Source of the DNA: Macrolepiota albuminosa
Lineage: Eukaryota > Basidiomycota > Agaricomycetes > Agaricales > Agaricaceae
NCBI GenBank assembly: GCA_027475525.1
Contig: JAMWFC010000032.1
Coordinates: 1,612,001 to 1,676,000, forward strand
DNA: 64,000 nucleotides
Direction of reading: 5' to 3'
Under the pieces are notes generated by a model. It worked only from the letters and a program-made list of their open reading frames with translations, ran no database searches and was not told the DNA's origin. Below, in pieces: positions 1 through 12,477 of this stretch. The stretch's first letter is position 1. Each line of letters starts with the position of its first letter. A program made the position numbers and the translations under genes.

Positions 1-1075
1 CATCAAGGGACATTATAGGCCAACTGACACTTGACATACTGAAGACTCTAGCGACCAGTTGGAAATATAGAGCAGCCCTAGCTCTGGCACTCTACTACAG
101 GACTTATTCATTTATCCTAATTGCCAACCACCAGGCCTTCAGCACACTCCATTCACCTATTCCAAGGACGAAGGAGGCTCAGAATATATAGCACTAACAC
201 AATGGCAGGAGGGAACTCTAACTAAACCCCAATCACTTCCAGAAGGAGCTAGCAGCAGGCACTGCCATTTGACGAGGCACTTCAATCAGAAGTCTAAAAG
301 GATCAATGACGGCAGCACAGGATATACTTAAATTCGGCATCTGGACCTGTCAGGAACTGGTACAATGAGTAGCGCTGACATTAGCACTCACGGCGTCTGT
401 CAAGAATATTCCAACCATACCCCAGAATAGCCTGGCCAATTGGAGTTATAGTAAAAGTGAGCAGACTCATATAATTCTAAGTCAATATAGAGTTGCTGCT
501 GGTCGCTGTGGGTCATAACGCTGTTGGTCGCCATTATCCATGTGCAAAAGGTCACCGTTGACAGGTCACCATTAGAGGAAACCACGGAGGAGAGGCACTA
601 GAAGGTAGCGCTGCAGATGGACTTTTTATTTTGGCAAATACGGTAGTGCATAGTATATAAAATAGCTACTTGACATGTATATAACAACAAATTGTAACCT
701 CTTGAGCACAAAGTTACACTTAGCATTCAAATTGCGCTAGCTTTCTCTGACTTCGTCACTCAAGCACTAGCCTTGTCTATCTCATCTTCATCGTTTACAG
801 TGCCACCTACGGGCACAATACGCTGCACTACTAGTCTTTTCTTCTATATCTTTGTTTAATCTACAATGCTTACCGTCTGCTAGGTAGCATCCAAGGCACT
901 ATAATCTAGCGCATTGTTCTATCACTTTTGCTCAAGCACACTGGGACCCTGTTGGGACTCCTCACAACTACGCATGCCAAGCGCTGGAGACGGCGTTGTA
1001 CTGCATATACGTCTAGCACACCCAACCACAGTTGGCGTCATCATTTTGGAGCCCACTACAAGGGGTTCTTCTGAG

Positions 1076-1229
1076 ACAGAATTCCACTGAAAACTCAAGC
1101 CCAGCAACAGCGCCACCTCCTGTTGGAGAGCGTGTTTGAACCAAGCACTACCACAGAATTCCACTGAAAACTCAAGCCCAGCAACAGCGCCACCTCCTGT
1201 TGGAGAGCGTGTTTGAACCAAGCACTACC
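1076..1229. repeat. Perfect 77-bp tandem duplication (copy A)
   Basis: The 77-base unit 1076-1152 is repeated without a mismatch at 1153-1229. The bases before and after the two copies differ, so the repeat is exactly 77 bp long. Four more perfect 77-bp duplications of unrelated sequence occur in this window. Confidence 0.98.
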
Positions 1230-1360
1230 GACTCACCACACTTACCAGGTGCACTACCAAGACAGACTTTGGACCAGGAGCTTGAGGCTGCTCCAGATAG
1301 CCTAGCCAAAAGCTTTTTCTCTTTTTCTGACTGTTTGAGTATTTAGCAGGTGAAAATTAT

Positions 1361-2383
1361 ATGCTGCTTACTCTTCTAGAAGAGTTATCTAGGTTATTAT
1401 CGCCAGAACCTAGTGACTCAGAGCTAACTGAGCCTGTACCTATGACATTGACGCTAAGTAACACGAGCACCACCACCCTTCCTACTTTGACAAACACACC
1501 TACTGATATGGATCAGCCAAATAATCAGCGCATGCCATCCAGAAACCACTTCTTGTCGCCAAAATGGGACAAAACAAAGCCTCATAAACTAACACAGTAT
1601 TTCAAAGAGTTGGAGTATTTGCTACACGACTGCTATGTGACCGACAATACACAGATGAAGGAATACACCACCAGATACGTCTCATACGACACAGCCAAAT
1701 CATGGACAGGTTTGAAGGAGTTCCAAGGACTTACCAGTGATGCAGTGCCAAGGCCTTTTACCTATAATAAATAGAAGAAGGCTATCATTTATTTATATCC
1801 TGGCGCTGAAGAAGCTACACATTATACGGTAATGGAAATCCAGAAGCTAGTACAGGACACCTTTGTGGCAGAGATTTATACTCTAGGAGTGCTATCAACT
1901 TATTATTGTGATTTCCAGTGGATAGCAAGATGGCTGGTCCAAAATAGAAAGTTATATGGGAACAAGGAGTGCCAGTTGTTTCAACAAGGATTCCCAACCT
2001 CGTTATGGACTAAGATTGTGCAATGCTTGGAGATCATTATGCATGACCATCATCCTGAGGAACCCTACAACATAGAAAAGGTCTTTGAGGCAGGAAAATA
2101 GGTATTAAAGGGCACAGATACAGGTATACCTTTACAGCGACCTAGCATGGACCATGGAGGAATGGCACCTAAACTAGAGTCACCAGCACCTAGCGCCGTC
2201 AATGACTGCAATGGGTACATCAAGAAGGAGGATTTGGAAAATGCTGTTAACAATGCAGTTGCTAATGTCATGAATAAACTGAAGACCTTGATCTCGACTA
2301 GTCTCTTGGTGCCTAGAAACAACGTACAGACAGGACTTTGCCATTTTTGTAGCGAGGCAGGACATACCATGACCAGGGGTTGA
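1361..2383 (+). pseudogene. Retroelement gag fragments (capsid-like part and zinc knuckle)
   Basis: Three consecutive plus-strand fragments (1361-1774, 1832-2101, 2147-2383) read as one gag-like protein interrupted by stops. The first holds a Pro/Thr-rich lead followed by a capsid-like start (FLSPKWDKTKPHKLTQYFKE). The third ends in a zinc-knuckle-like stretch, CHFCSEAGH, that has the CX2C...H pattern of a retroviral-type CCHC knuckle but runs into a stop right after it, so the last cysteine is missing in frame. Stops at about 1775 and 2102 separate the pieces. No function is expected beyond the historic one of packaging element RNA. Confidence 0.65.
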
Positions 2384-2554
2384 TGCGCTATTCTTGAACA
2401 ATATTTGTGACAAGGAAAAGCATGCCGTGGAATGGATGGGAAACTAGTCTTACCTTCGGGCGCTAACATTCCTCTTTATCCTGAGCATGAGACATTCCAG
2501 GGATGCATTGACGAGTGGCACCATTGAAACCCTGGGAACTTAGCAACAGGCAAC

Positions 2555-3791
2555 TTGAACAGCATGGCGACAACAGAAGCAGAAGCGACTCCTCAACAAG
2601 TGCTTATTCACGAAGTACTCCAGCTAAATGCTATTAGCGACCGACCTATGCTGTCCCACGAGGAGAGAATTGAGACGCTAGAGAAGGAGCTGAAGTCGTT
2701 AAAAAATCAGGTCTTTGATGGGGTAGAGATCAAAAAGGGCAAGCAGCCTTTAAAAGATTATAGGCCATCAGGTGCGGACAACAGGCCCCACCTCAGCAAA
2801 AGCCCCAACTTCTAGCACTAACGACAACGTACCCAAAGCAACCAAAGCACCAGCTGTTACAGAGCCGCTGCTACATCCTTACGCTGGCCTTGGGGGCAAC
2901 TATGCCCCACTCCTTAATCGCAACTTTGAAGCGCCAGACAAATCTATGGGGGGATATCAACCTACAGTGCCTATATACAACCTGGAAAAGTCTAAGATAG
3001 TTTTTGATCACATCATGCAAAGTCAGGTTACGCTATCGGTAGAAGAGCTATGCAGCATGGCACCAGACGTCAGGAACCAGATGTGTACCACGGTTACACC
3101 TCAACAAAACATAGCCAACAATGTAATGGTGGTAGATGAATGTGATGATGCGCTACTGGGATTCGTGTATATAACAGAGATGGTAGCACCAGAAATTAAA
3201 GAAGAGGCCATGCTACCTAAAGAAGCTACATCCATTGACCTGGTCAAAACTTATCTCAAATCACTAAGATCTAGCAACGATCCTGCCATCCTTACTGTAG
3301 CCCAAGACTCTCATGCAATTCGCTCAATTATGTTGACAGTTGATGAAAAAAGCGAAATAAAGTCTATCGTGGACAGCGGATCACAAATTATTTCAATGGC
3401 TGCTGATGTCGCTAACAAACTGGGCATCATTTACAACCCAACAATCATTCTTAACATGCAGAGCGCTAACGGCATAATTGATCAATCCTTGGGAATGGCA
3501 CAGAACATGCCCTGTGCTATTGGCGACCTTACATTCTACCTTCAAATTCACATTCTCAGGTCACTCACATATGATTTACTATTGGGAAGGCCTTTCAACG
3601 TGTTAGCTCAATCAGTAGTCAAGATGACATTCAAAGACGAAATGACACTAACTATTAGCGACCCTAATTCTGGGGTCAGGAGAACGGTATCAACATTTCC
3701 CCAAGGGAGGTTCCAGAAGCCAGGACCGAGAAAGCAACCTTACATTAGCAACAAGCCTTGCAAGTGTTTTCCAGCACCATCGAAGAGATAA
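2555..3791 (+). pseudogene. Retroelement protease region
   Basis: Two overlapping reading frames (2555-2815 and 2772-3791) cover a spacer with a coiled-coil-like charged stretch (ERIETLEKELKSLKNQV) followed by an aspartic protease domain. The catalytic triplet is visible as IVDSGSQI at about 3369-3392, with the expected downstream hydrophobic-hydrophobic-Gly pattern (YDLLLGRPF) at about 3568-3594. DSG is one of the normal variants of the D-S/T-G active site of retroelement proteases. The segment ends out of frame with the RT that follows, which overlaps it by 34 bp, so expression as a polyprotein would need a frameshift or the copy is broken. Inferred role: maturation of the element's polyprotein. 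Confidence 0.65.
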
Positions 3792-5446
3792 GTGATGAGG
3801 ATCATGGAGATGAAGCACTTATCTTGGACTATAATCATCGGACTGGGCAAGTAACTCTTATATCACATACCCCTTTAGCCCATGAAATTTTGAACACTTC
3901 TATGTTGCTTACTAGCAAAGCTTTATTCTACTTATACCTTACTGCATCTGATATTACTGAAAATCTTTCGACAGACACTTATTTCATTTCTACTCCTGAC
4001 TCTAAAGAAGCTTTGATATCCGGTTTTGCTAGAAACCAAAGTTCCATTTATAATACGTTTGCTAACAACAGTACCCCTAAGCACAAAGAGGTTCAGGTTA
4101 AAAAGAAGTACAAGCCAGTAGCACTTAAAACAAAACCGGTAGCGAGTGTTGTACCCAAGGAATTTCACATCAAGAGAAAGATTATTGGCAACCCATTAGC
4201 AACCCTTTCTGAACTTAATCCGAATCCACCACTCTTCGAGCCTACAGGACAATTTACAGAAGAACAACAGGCGCTATTCCTTAGTGCCCATGATACAGGC
4301 TTTCTATCGATGGCGGAACTAGACGTATTAGTTGACATTATGCAAAAACAAAATGAAGCATTTGCTTGGGAGGATTCAGAACACAGTAAACTCAGAACTG
4401 ACTTCTTTCCACTAGTAGTTATACCAACAATACCTCACGTACCTTGGACCGAGCATAACCAACCTATACCACCGGGCATTGAAGCTGAAGTTTGCCAAAT
4501 TATTCGTTCCAAGATAGTGGTGAGAGTTTACGAGCCTTCTAATTTGGCCTATAGATCAAGATGGTTTTGCATACTAAAGAAAAATGGGAAGCTACATATA
4601 GTTCACAGTTTGGAACTGCTAAACAAAGTCACGATTTGTCATTTAGGAGTACCGCCCTTCCCCAATCATGTCGCTGAAGCTTTTGCGGGACGAATATGTG
4701 GTGCTACCCTGGATCTGTACGTTGGCTATGACGAGCACTTAATTCACCCTTCCTCTCACAACTTGATGACATTCCAAATGCCATTTGGGGCGCTACGACT
4801 AGTTACACTTCCCATGGGCTGGACAAATTCGGTGCCCATATTCCACGACGACATTATGTTTATTCTACAATCCGAGATACCTCACCATGTGCTGAGTTTT
4901 ATTGACGACGTAGGCGTTCAGGGCCCAAAAAATTGGCGCCTTGTAAATGGCAAGCCTGAAGTGCACCCAGAAAATCCCAATATCTGCATGGCGCTATGGG
5001 ACTTCTTCCAATTGGTTAACTGAGTGCTCCAGCGCATGAAGTATTGTGGCAGAACATTCTCAAGCAACAAGCTGGTTCTTTGCGCACTGCAATTTAAAAT
5101 TTTAGGGCACATTTGCACGCCAGAGGGCAGGATCCCAGAGGAGAGCCGACTAGCGCTTCTGGAGAAGTGGGGAGTCTGCCATAACCTCTCAGAAGTTCAT
5201 GTGTTTCTAGGCACAGTGGGTGTTCTGTGCATGTTCATACACCATTTTTCACATCGGGTGCATGCTCTTAATTGCTTAACTCGTTCTGGGGTCTCCTTTG
5301 AATTTGGACCTGACCAAATTAACGCCCAAAAGGATTTAGTGAAGGAGCCCAACTGGCAGTGGCTGCCACCTTATGGCACCACTGCCTCTTGTGTATGGGA
5401 AGTATCTGACAAGGAGGAGGTTGCCAGACTGGAGCCTCAGCAATAG
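3758..5446 (+). pseudogene. Retroelement reverse transcriptase (Ty3/Gypsy type), broken
   Basis: Frame 3758-5023 holds the palm and fingers of a Gypsy-type reverse transcriptase. Visible blocks are the fingers strand WFCILKKNGKLHIV, the region ATLDLYVGYDEHLIH where the first catalytic Asp of block A is expected, block B with QMPFGALRLVTLPMGW, and the catalytic YxDD-type motif as FIDD in VLSFIDDVGV. The frame stops at 5023 and resumes at 5024-5446 in the next ORF with LGHICTPEGRIP, the usual sequence after the palm of Gypsy RTs that leads into the RNase H domain. The stop between them and the lack of a recognisable RNase H core or integrase show decay. The thumb/connection part is short. Confidence 0.75.
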
Positions 5447-6417
5447 ATTATGGCAAGATTTGATCTCTTATAGACACTAGCCAGTACCATGCATTCCTGG
5501 CAAGGCCTTTCAGTAGCTAGAGCAAGACCTGGTATATCTAGTGGTTGCATTGCATCCTTGTGAGATGCTGGAGAGGTTTGCTAGTAGGGCCATCAGGATG
5601 GAAGAGGTGCTGGATTAAGAACAAAAGTGGGTATGAGCTCAACTCATGGTGCTGAGGTTGCAGTATTTGAAACTGGCATGCTGCAGTCTTGCCATTCTGC
5701 AAGACTACTAGGTGGATTGTCAAGATGCACTTGACTGGCAGGCTAATAACAACATTCAGCCTAGCAACTTGTTGCTTCTTTGTGATGCCTTCTTGCTGCC
5801 TTCAGATGACTCTCTGCCACTAGAGAACAATAGCAAATAACAGACCCTAGAGTAGATCAGCTATCATATATATATTCTTGATATTGCCATGTTGCTTATA
5901 CAGAATCTTGGCTTCCTTTTAATGTGTGAATCAAGAGGTAAGTAAACTTCTTAAAGGATAAACTGAATCAAGGAGATATAGTGAAGTGAAATAGTAATGG
6001 CAAGAAAATAAGTAAGTATGACCATGAAAAACAGGCATGGCAAAGAAGGTAGTAAATAAGGAACTTAGCAAAACTTTTGAGTTGAAGGAAAACACTCAGT
6101 AGATCATAATAGCAAAAACCTCTTGGCAAGAGTTATGCTAAGCATTGGCAACACACTAGTGCTGTGTCTTGATTATGTAAGGAAAATATCTGTGAAGTAT
6201 AGTATAGTAAGCAACTTAGCAAGAAATAGTAAAGTAAAGTAAGTAAATGGAAGAAATGGCTTATTGGGGTTTTATAGTGTTTTTAGTCATTTTCTTTTTC
6301 TGATAGGATCAGCATTGTCCATCCAATGACTCTGTTTTTTCAAGCTCTTAGAGCTTGGCAGTATTGATGTCTAGCACTTCAAGCAGTAAGTCAATGTATT
6401 CTCTAGCAAAGTACAGT

Positions 6418-6517
6418 GATAGGACCCTACACAGGCTAGGCACATTAACAGCAGGCTCAGCACTGATGATAAGACCCCATACAGGATCAGTGCATTAATG
6501 GCAGGCTGCAGCGGCAC
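6418..6517. repeat. Imperfect tandem repeat of about 50 bp
   Basis: Two adjacent units starting at 6418 and 6468 share the pattern GATA(G/A)GACCC...ACAGG...CATTAA(C/T)(A/G)GCAGGCT with several substitutions. The divergence marks it as an old, genuine repeat, unlike the perfect 77-bp duplications. Confidence 0.6.
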
Positions 6518-6585
6518 AGCATTGACTTGGGATACTTTTACACATATAATCTAACTAGTTTTGGCAATATTTGATGGCTGCACAC

Positions 6586-6739
6586 AGAAAGAAATTGTCA
6601 GGAGACTAGTCTTCAGACTGTGTCCAAACCTATTCTGAGCTTAGTCCAACAATGCGCCTATTAGAAAGAAATTGTCAGGAGACTAGTCTTCAGACTGTGT
6701 CCAAACCTATTCTGAGCTTAGTCCAACAATGCGCCTATT
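6586..6739. repeat. Perfect 77-bp tandem duplication (copy B)
   Basis: Unit 6586-6662 is repeated perfectly at 6663-6739; the flanking bases differ on both sides, which fixes the length at 77 bp. It lies in noncoding retroelement debris. Confidence 0.98.
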
Positions 6740-8078
6740 CTAGCAGATCTGACTGGCCACTTGGCCTACCCTTTCCCCCTTCATCTCTTAGTAGTCAGCT
6801 TTGATGAGTCATATGCATAGACCTTACTCAGCATCAATTATTGTTAGTCATACTCCTTTACTTACCAGGGCCTGCTTAGTAAACAGTATTAGTAATAGCA
6901 CAGCCACCAATGTAGTATATATAGGCAGCCTGTGAGATAGAATATCTCCAGGCTGAACAATAGCAGTGTTCTCCTGGCCTACATACTGAATTGACTATAA
7001 GCTCTCTAGCAATGTCCAACCACTTGGTAAGCCTTGCTGGTCTCTTGCCTGACTCTTGCCTGCCTCTACACCCACTCAACAGCACTTGCTAGTCTGTGGA
7101 AGGAGTTCTGCAGATGTTCAGCATTGCCCTTACAGAAATGGATCCAATTAATGATAGCACCAATGACAAACAGAATGACAACTGACAGATAGCATTAGTC
7201 ATTAACAACAGCACTGAGCAGCAGAATTGATAATCTATCATATGTGATGGACAGCTTGGCATTTGACCTTGGCATCTGACAGTGCTTAGCATCTCAATTT
7301 AGTGCTTGACATCACTTAGCAAGTTGGACAGACAGCAGGTTTGATGAACTAATAGTTTAGTGCCTTGATCTGCCACCTAGCACCACTTAGTAAGTTGAAT
7401 AGACAGCAGAATTGTGGAGCCATTGGAGTCTGGTTTTTGGAACTTCTGATTAACATTAAAGTGAACATGTATAAATATCTTGGCCAGCCAAGGTTGACTA
7501 GTGTCTGTATATGATCTTGAGCAAAAGCCACCCATGCTTTTTTGATAGAGTTTGATGGTGCCATCTTAACACTGGTAGGCCTAGGCATTGTTCCAAAAAC
7601 AAGTGGAATTTTCACCATGGTGGTAAGCATAGAGATCAGAGCACATAGAAATATCAGGAAACACATTCAATAAAATTTGTTATCAACCACCATTTGTAAG
7701 AGACAGAGAGCATACACCTACCTTGATATTAGTACCTCCAGGTAGGTACATATGCATTAAATGCATTGTGTGCCATGTTTCTGGCAGAGCAAGCAAAATC
7801 TAGCTAAAGGCAAGGCCATTGTTATCTAAATCATAATTCTCAGAAATGGATAAATTGCACACCTTAGTCACCACATCTGCCAAAGCTTGAGTGACAATGG
7901 AGACAACTAAAGTTAGTCTAGCAATATAAGATAAAAAAGATTATAAGAAATGAGTTGAAGAGTTTCTATTGCTGACTTAGAAAGTGCACTGATTAAATCT
8001 GAAGGCTGGGATAATAAAAGAATAGCTTGGTCAATTTTGTTACTGACAAATGTAAGTATTTATACTAATACAATTTTT

Positions 8079-8221
8079 GCCATCACAAATGGACTAAGCA
8101 ATATCAAAGAGTGATGAACTGGTAAGAATGTAAGTAGATGCTGTGAATTTGCCATCACAAATGGACTAAACAATACCAAAGAGTGATGAACTGGTAAGAA
8201 TGTAAGTAGATGCTGTGAATT
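8079..8221. repeat. 72-bp tandem duplication with two substitutions
   Basis: Unit 8079-8150 is followed by a near-identical copy from 8151. Two substitutions (G to A and T to C) separate them. The different period and the sequence divergence suggest a real genomic duplication, unlike the five perfect 77-bp ones. It lies just downstream of the 3' end of the NLR gene. Confidence 0.9.
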
Positions 8222-8368
8222 AGACTATTTAATGCTAAGTCCACAATTTAGCTATCTTGTCAAGTCTTGAGATGGCACCAAGGTGAAATGCCAGGCTGTC
8301 TGTCAGGGAAAAACTTCATCATTCTCAATTTTTCAAGTGCTGTCATTGCTTAAAAGCATAAACTTTGA

Positions 8369-11300
8369 TTAATTGATACCATCTAGCTGGTCATTCCATT
8401 GATCACCAGCATTATCTTGCTGATACAGCTTCCATCCATCAAGATTCTCACTGGGAAGACAGCATGTATAATCAAAATACAGATGTTCCTTGGGAAGGCC
8501 CATAGCCTTGCATAGCTCAATAGTAATTTCAAAGTGCTTCTTTGCACCCACTATATCTTCTTTAATCACTGCAATTTCACCAAGTGCTCTGTGTGAGCGG
8601 GCATGATAGAGTAACTCTGCAAGCAAAAGACAGCTCTTAATAGCTTCATGAAAGTAAATTCCTGCTTTATCAAAGTCTTTGTTAGCTAGCTCAACCATTC
8701 CAGCAAAGTATTTGCACTTTATAGTGTTAAGTGATAGATACTTCGTAGAATTTTTAATGGCAGGAAGGATCAATCTCTGAGCCTGCTTGACATCACCATT
8801 CTTTGCCAAGTACCCAGCAAGAAGAGCAATGAGCTCTTTCACATACTCCATTGTCTGGTCTGGCAATCCTTGAATCGATTCAAGCAATTGCAACTGCAGT
8901 GTTTTGGATTCTGCATGGTTATGTTGTTTATTAGCAACTTCTACTAATCCAAGGGAACCCATCAGCCAGTCAGGCTCATCTCTTTCTATGCCTGCTTGCA
9001 TTTCCTTGAAGCAATTCTTTGCAACATCTAAGTGATTATGATGGAGTTCAGTAAAACCTGCAGTTAAATGGATAGAACCAATATATCTTCTGCACCATCT
9101 CTTCTTGAGCATTGGCAGAGCATCAAGATATCCTTGGAATGAGTTTGGAATTCCTTTGATCATATACAAGCGAACTAGGGCAATTTTGACCAGTCTTCTC
9201 TGGTATTTGATACCAGGCATAAATATTGTAGAAATACATGTCAATTTCTTCAGAGCTTTTTGTAATGTATACTCTGAAGCCATGTAGTTTCCCTGATGAT
9301 AGTATACACTAGCAAGGCTGTATTCTCTGGGGAAAAGGAGATATTTACTCCAGAATACAGGAATCAAGGCCTGTGCTTCTGTTAGTGTCTCCTCTGCTTC
9401 CTCTATTCTTCCAGTTAAGCGCTCAAGGTGTGAAATAGCAAGTAAACAATGTAACTTTGCATGTGAAACTTTGGACATCTGGAAAATTGGAAATCCAATC
9501 TTGAACTCTGTACATGCTCCAGAACAGTATGGCTTGCTAGTATCAAAAGTAGATACCACTGGATGTAGAGACACAATACGACAACAATGAAAAGCAAGAG
9601 TAAGAACAAACTCTGCAGTAGAGAACAAGTCATCAGCAGTAGCTTCAGGAGTCTTGAGCCAGTGAGTAAGAACATGTTCAATGTTCACGTTTTCCTGGGC
9701 CACAATTTTGGTATCTTCAACATGAGCTGCATAATGTAACCGTACTTGTTGAAAAAATGGATTGATTTGAGTGGTTCCATTATAGCGATTCATTATGTAG
9801 AGGCGTATAGGTGCCAGAAATGTGATGAAGTCACCGTTCAGATATGCAAGAGATTGTTTGCATAAGGCATCTGCACAGGTATCAATATTTGCTACATCAG
9901 GAAATATCGAAGCAAGTCGTGTTTTGCTAATTCCCTGAGGGAGAAATGCAATGATCTGCAAAAGATGATGGACCACTTCACCAAGCTTCACAAGAGAGTG
10001 AGAGTTGAGAGATGTCTCAATTGTGACAGCCAGGCTTTGAACTTTCCCATCCCCAGCCTCAAGTAAAGCCACATGTTGACAGCCCCATGCAGTAACTAGA
10101 TCTTGAGGCAACCACTCATTCTGAACTGCTGCCTGTGCAAGCAAATTAATTGAGAGAGGATGGAAATCAATGGCAGCAAGCAGTTTGGTAAGAATGGGTG
10201 TTTCAATGGAAGGGTAGTATGCCTTGAAAGCCTCACATGCAGCACTTTCTTCAAGCACAGGGACCCGTAACCTAACCCAGTCAAGGTTCGGAGGCAGTAC
10301 AGTCGTGCGAGTGGTAATGAGGATGGCGACATTAAGCCTTGCACCAAACCCATCAATGACATCCGCAATTCGTCCAGCATCAACAGGGGCATCCAAGAAG
10401 GTTTCAGCATTGTCAAGGACAAGAAGTGCATCCGAAGTTGAGAGTGCCCTTGATATTAGATTGTGAATATTGACTGAAGTCGTCAATCCCAATGCTCTTG
10501 CAATCCGGTCAAGGAATGTTCCGAGGTTCACCTGGCTGGTGTCCATATCATCGAACCGGGCGAAAAAAATCCGACCTTGGAATTTGGTAGTGATTGTTTC
10601 GTGATTCAGAACAACACGGGCGATGGTACTTTTCCCAATACCTCCAGGGCCGATAAGAGCGACATGGTGGCAATGACACAAAGACTGGATAGTACTCTGG
10701 ACTAGTTTATCCCTACCAACAAATATTCTCGGCCGGACGGGTAGTACATGGAGTTCTTGAAAACTCCTACAAAGTTAAATTAGATTATGTCTTTAAGATG
10801 AATACAAATACATGCGTTCGGTTATTGGAAGTCCCTGACATTCGAAATTCTTGAAATTCGGCCAACAGTTTATCGAGCTTCAGATTATTTGCAATATTGA
10901 GTTCCATCTGACAAATGCCTCAGTGCATTTCTCAAAACGGGAACGAAATTGTCACTACATTAAAAAGAATGAGAAAACGATTCAACTCATTCCTCCACTT
11001 CAGAATAGTCTCCTGGTTGACTGTGACATGAAACACCTTCGACCACAAATTCTTCTTGGCCTTTGATATCACTGCATCCTGAATGACATCTACCGAGCTA
11101 AAATTCCGAGAACGTGGGATTATAAATGGGCACAGAATTCGCAAGTGAAGACTTCCCACCTTTTGAGGTCGGTTAAGGCACGACGGATGGTGTCGTCAAG
11201 CCGGTATTCCGGGATTTGGAAAGTGGAACGCCAAACCACAAGGCTAATCATCTGGCATTGCTCTGAAATTTCTTTGAAATCTTCTTGATTCGCAAATGCA

Positions 11301-11635
11301 TTCTGAACAAATCGTCAGAATAGATTGAGTCAATGTGCGCCACAACTATACTTTGACAGTATCAAGTATCCCTGCAATAGATGCCAGCACCCCCTTCACT
11401 ACCTGCAGTGGAATCGCATTGTTTACATTATTGATCGTCTGGATAGCGAAGTTCAGGGTTGATATAGCCCGCTCATGATTTGGACCTTGAGGTCCCACTG
11501 GTAGTTTTCTTGCTGTTCTGGTGAGTCCGAGCTGATTGACAGAAAATGGGTGAGCTTCACAAAGCGGGATATATTAACTCGAGACCGGCTACATACGCCA
11601 GTTGTCACAATGCTGCTCTTCCGAGTCTGGGGCAT
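8369..11635 (-). CDS. NLR-type STAND protein: N-terminal helical domain, NB-ARC-like NTPase, TPR-like C-terminus
   Basis: I can join six exons in frame: 11635-11597, 11531-11352, 11302-11160, 11097-10956, 10907-10840 and 10766-8369, about 989 residues from the start MPQTRKSS. Residues 1-190 are a predicted mostly helical N-terminal domain spread over five small exons. The nucleotide-binding core starts near residue 200 with IFVGRDKLV; it has a P-loop GPGGIGKST (about 230-238), a Walker B LLVLDN (about 305-310), an ITTR sensor-like motif (about 341-344) and a GLPL-like HPLSI. A winged-helix-like part follows, and the C-terminal half contains TPR-like helical pairs such as RIEEAEETLTEAQAL. This architecture is that of fungal NLRs, which are thought to act in non-self or stress sensing and regulated cell death. 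The ligand and effector output are unknown. All introns have GT-AG ends. Confidence 0.85.
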
Positions 11636-11959
11636 GGAGACTGTTCTTTCAATGAAGAGAGATCTTGGGGTAGTAGCGAGAAGGAGAACACCAAGGTCAA
11701 CGCATATGAGCTGCGTGCTGGGCTGTGTATATGATGAACAATCAACTGTGTGTTTACTGCTGTGTCAGTTGCCATTCCACGTGGTGATAAGCACTCCTTG
11801 CCTTACAATACCTAGGCGCTTCGGGACAAAACAATATAATAAGTTTTTTTCGATGAAACAAACAGGTGTATCGGAGAAAAATTCAATGAACAGACTGTCC
11901 ACTGCGTAAGTGACTCAGAATGTAGCCACATGCTGCGACAGAGCAGTTATCAGTGCCCA

Positions 11960-12260
11960 GACCTGGCAACATGTCAAACCAACACTGAATCATGTGAAGA
12001 AGCAATAGTCTGTGCTCAAAGGAGAAGGGTATAAAAGGACGGGGGAGTTAGGCAAGCAGTTGACTTTCCACAGCTCAGGGTCTCCAGGGAGCAGATGTCT
12101 TAGGCCAGAAGCAATAATATTGTCTTTGAGTAACTAGTATTAATACTATTTGAACCCTTTTTGAGTGTGAATCACTTTGCACTCAAATAAAATCAATAAA
12201 AATTATAAACTTACAAGAGTGTGTGTGTGTGTATTCCAAGCCCCACAGACTTGCGAATTG
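11960..12260 (+). mobile_element. Possible solo LTR
   Basis: A TATA box (GGGTATAAAAGG near 12029) is followed about 150 bp later by polyadenylation-like signals (AATAAAATCAATAAAA near 12187) and a GT run, the arrangement of a U3-R-U5 LTR. No protein-coding gene follows. I could not find convincing TG...CA ends or a target-site duplication, so the boundaries are approximate and an ordinary noncoding transcript or lost gene promoter is also possible. Confidence 0.3.
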
Positions 12261-12477
12261 TTAAAACAAGTTGACTTCTAGATAAAATATGTTATAAATA
12301 ACACTGAATTTCACATCAATACCCTGCTAGGTCCAATCCAGGATCCTGGACTCACTTTATGGCTTTTGTTATTTTCTGGAATATATCCTGAGTAAAGAAG
12401 TGAAATCCTAATAGTCACAGATTGTAAGTCTATTGTTAGAACTTGAACAAGACAGCTATATATAGACCGTTGTCTAT

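Larger units (their letters stand above)
1..8340 (+). mobile_element. Decayed Ty3/Gypsy-type LTR retroelement region with flanking repeat debris
   Basis: The region holds retroelement coding fragments in the order gag (1361-2383), protease (2772-3791) and reverse transcriptase with the start of a connection/RNase H part (3758-5446), all on the plus strand. This order with the protease directly before the RT fits Ty3/Gypsy rather than Copia. Frame breaks between and inside the fragments show that it is dead. I could not find an integrase in the 3 kb after the RT, and I could not identify a matching pair of LTRs, so both ends are uncertain. The part from 5447 to 8340 is AT-rich, full of stops, and carries three short tandem duplications (6418, 6586, 8079). 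It may be the element's own 3' part, a nested insertion, or older debris. Confidence 0.7.
5447..8368. other. Gene-free AT-rich stretch with repeat debris
   Basis: I see no convincing gene here. Plus-strand reading shows many stops. A minus-strand frame at 7349-7666 (105 codons) and several shorter frames resemble nothing I recognise with confidence. The stretch carries the tandem repeats at 6418, 6586 and 8079 and runs of simple GTAA/AGTA-like sequence around 6190-6250. It lies between the RT fragment and the 3' end of the NLR gene and is most simply explained as remains of transposable elements. Confidence 0.5.

Noticed and set aside
922..1221. 99-codon minus-strand frame in the retroelement leader
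   Set aside because: It runs through the perfect 77-bp duplication and has no domain; an artefact of the duplicated DNA.
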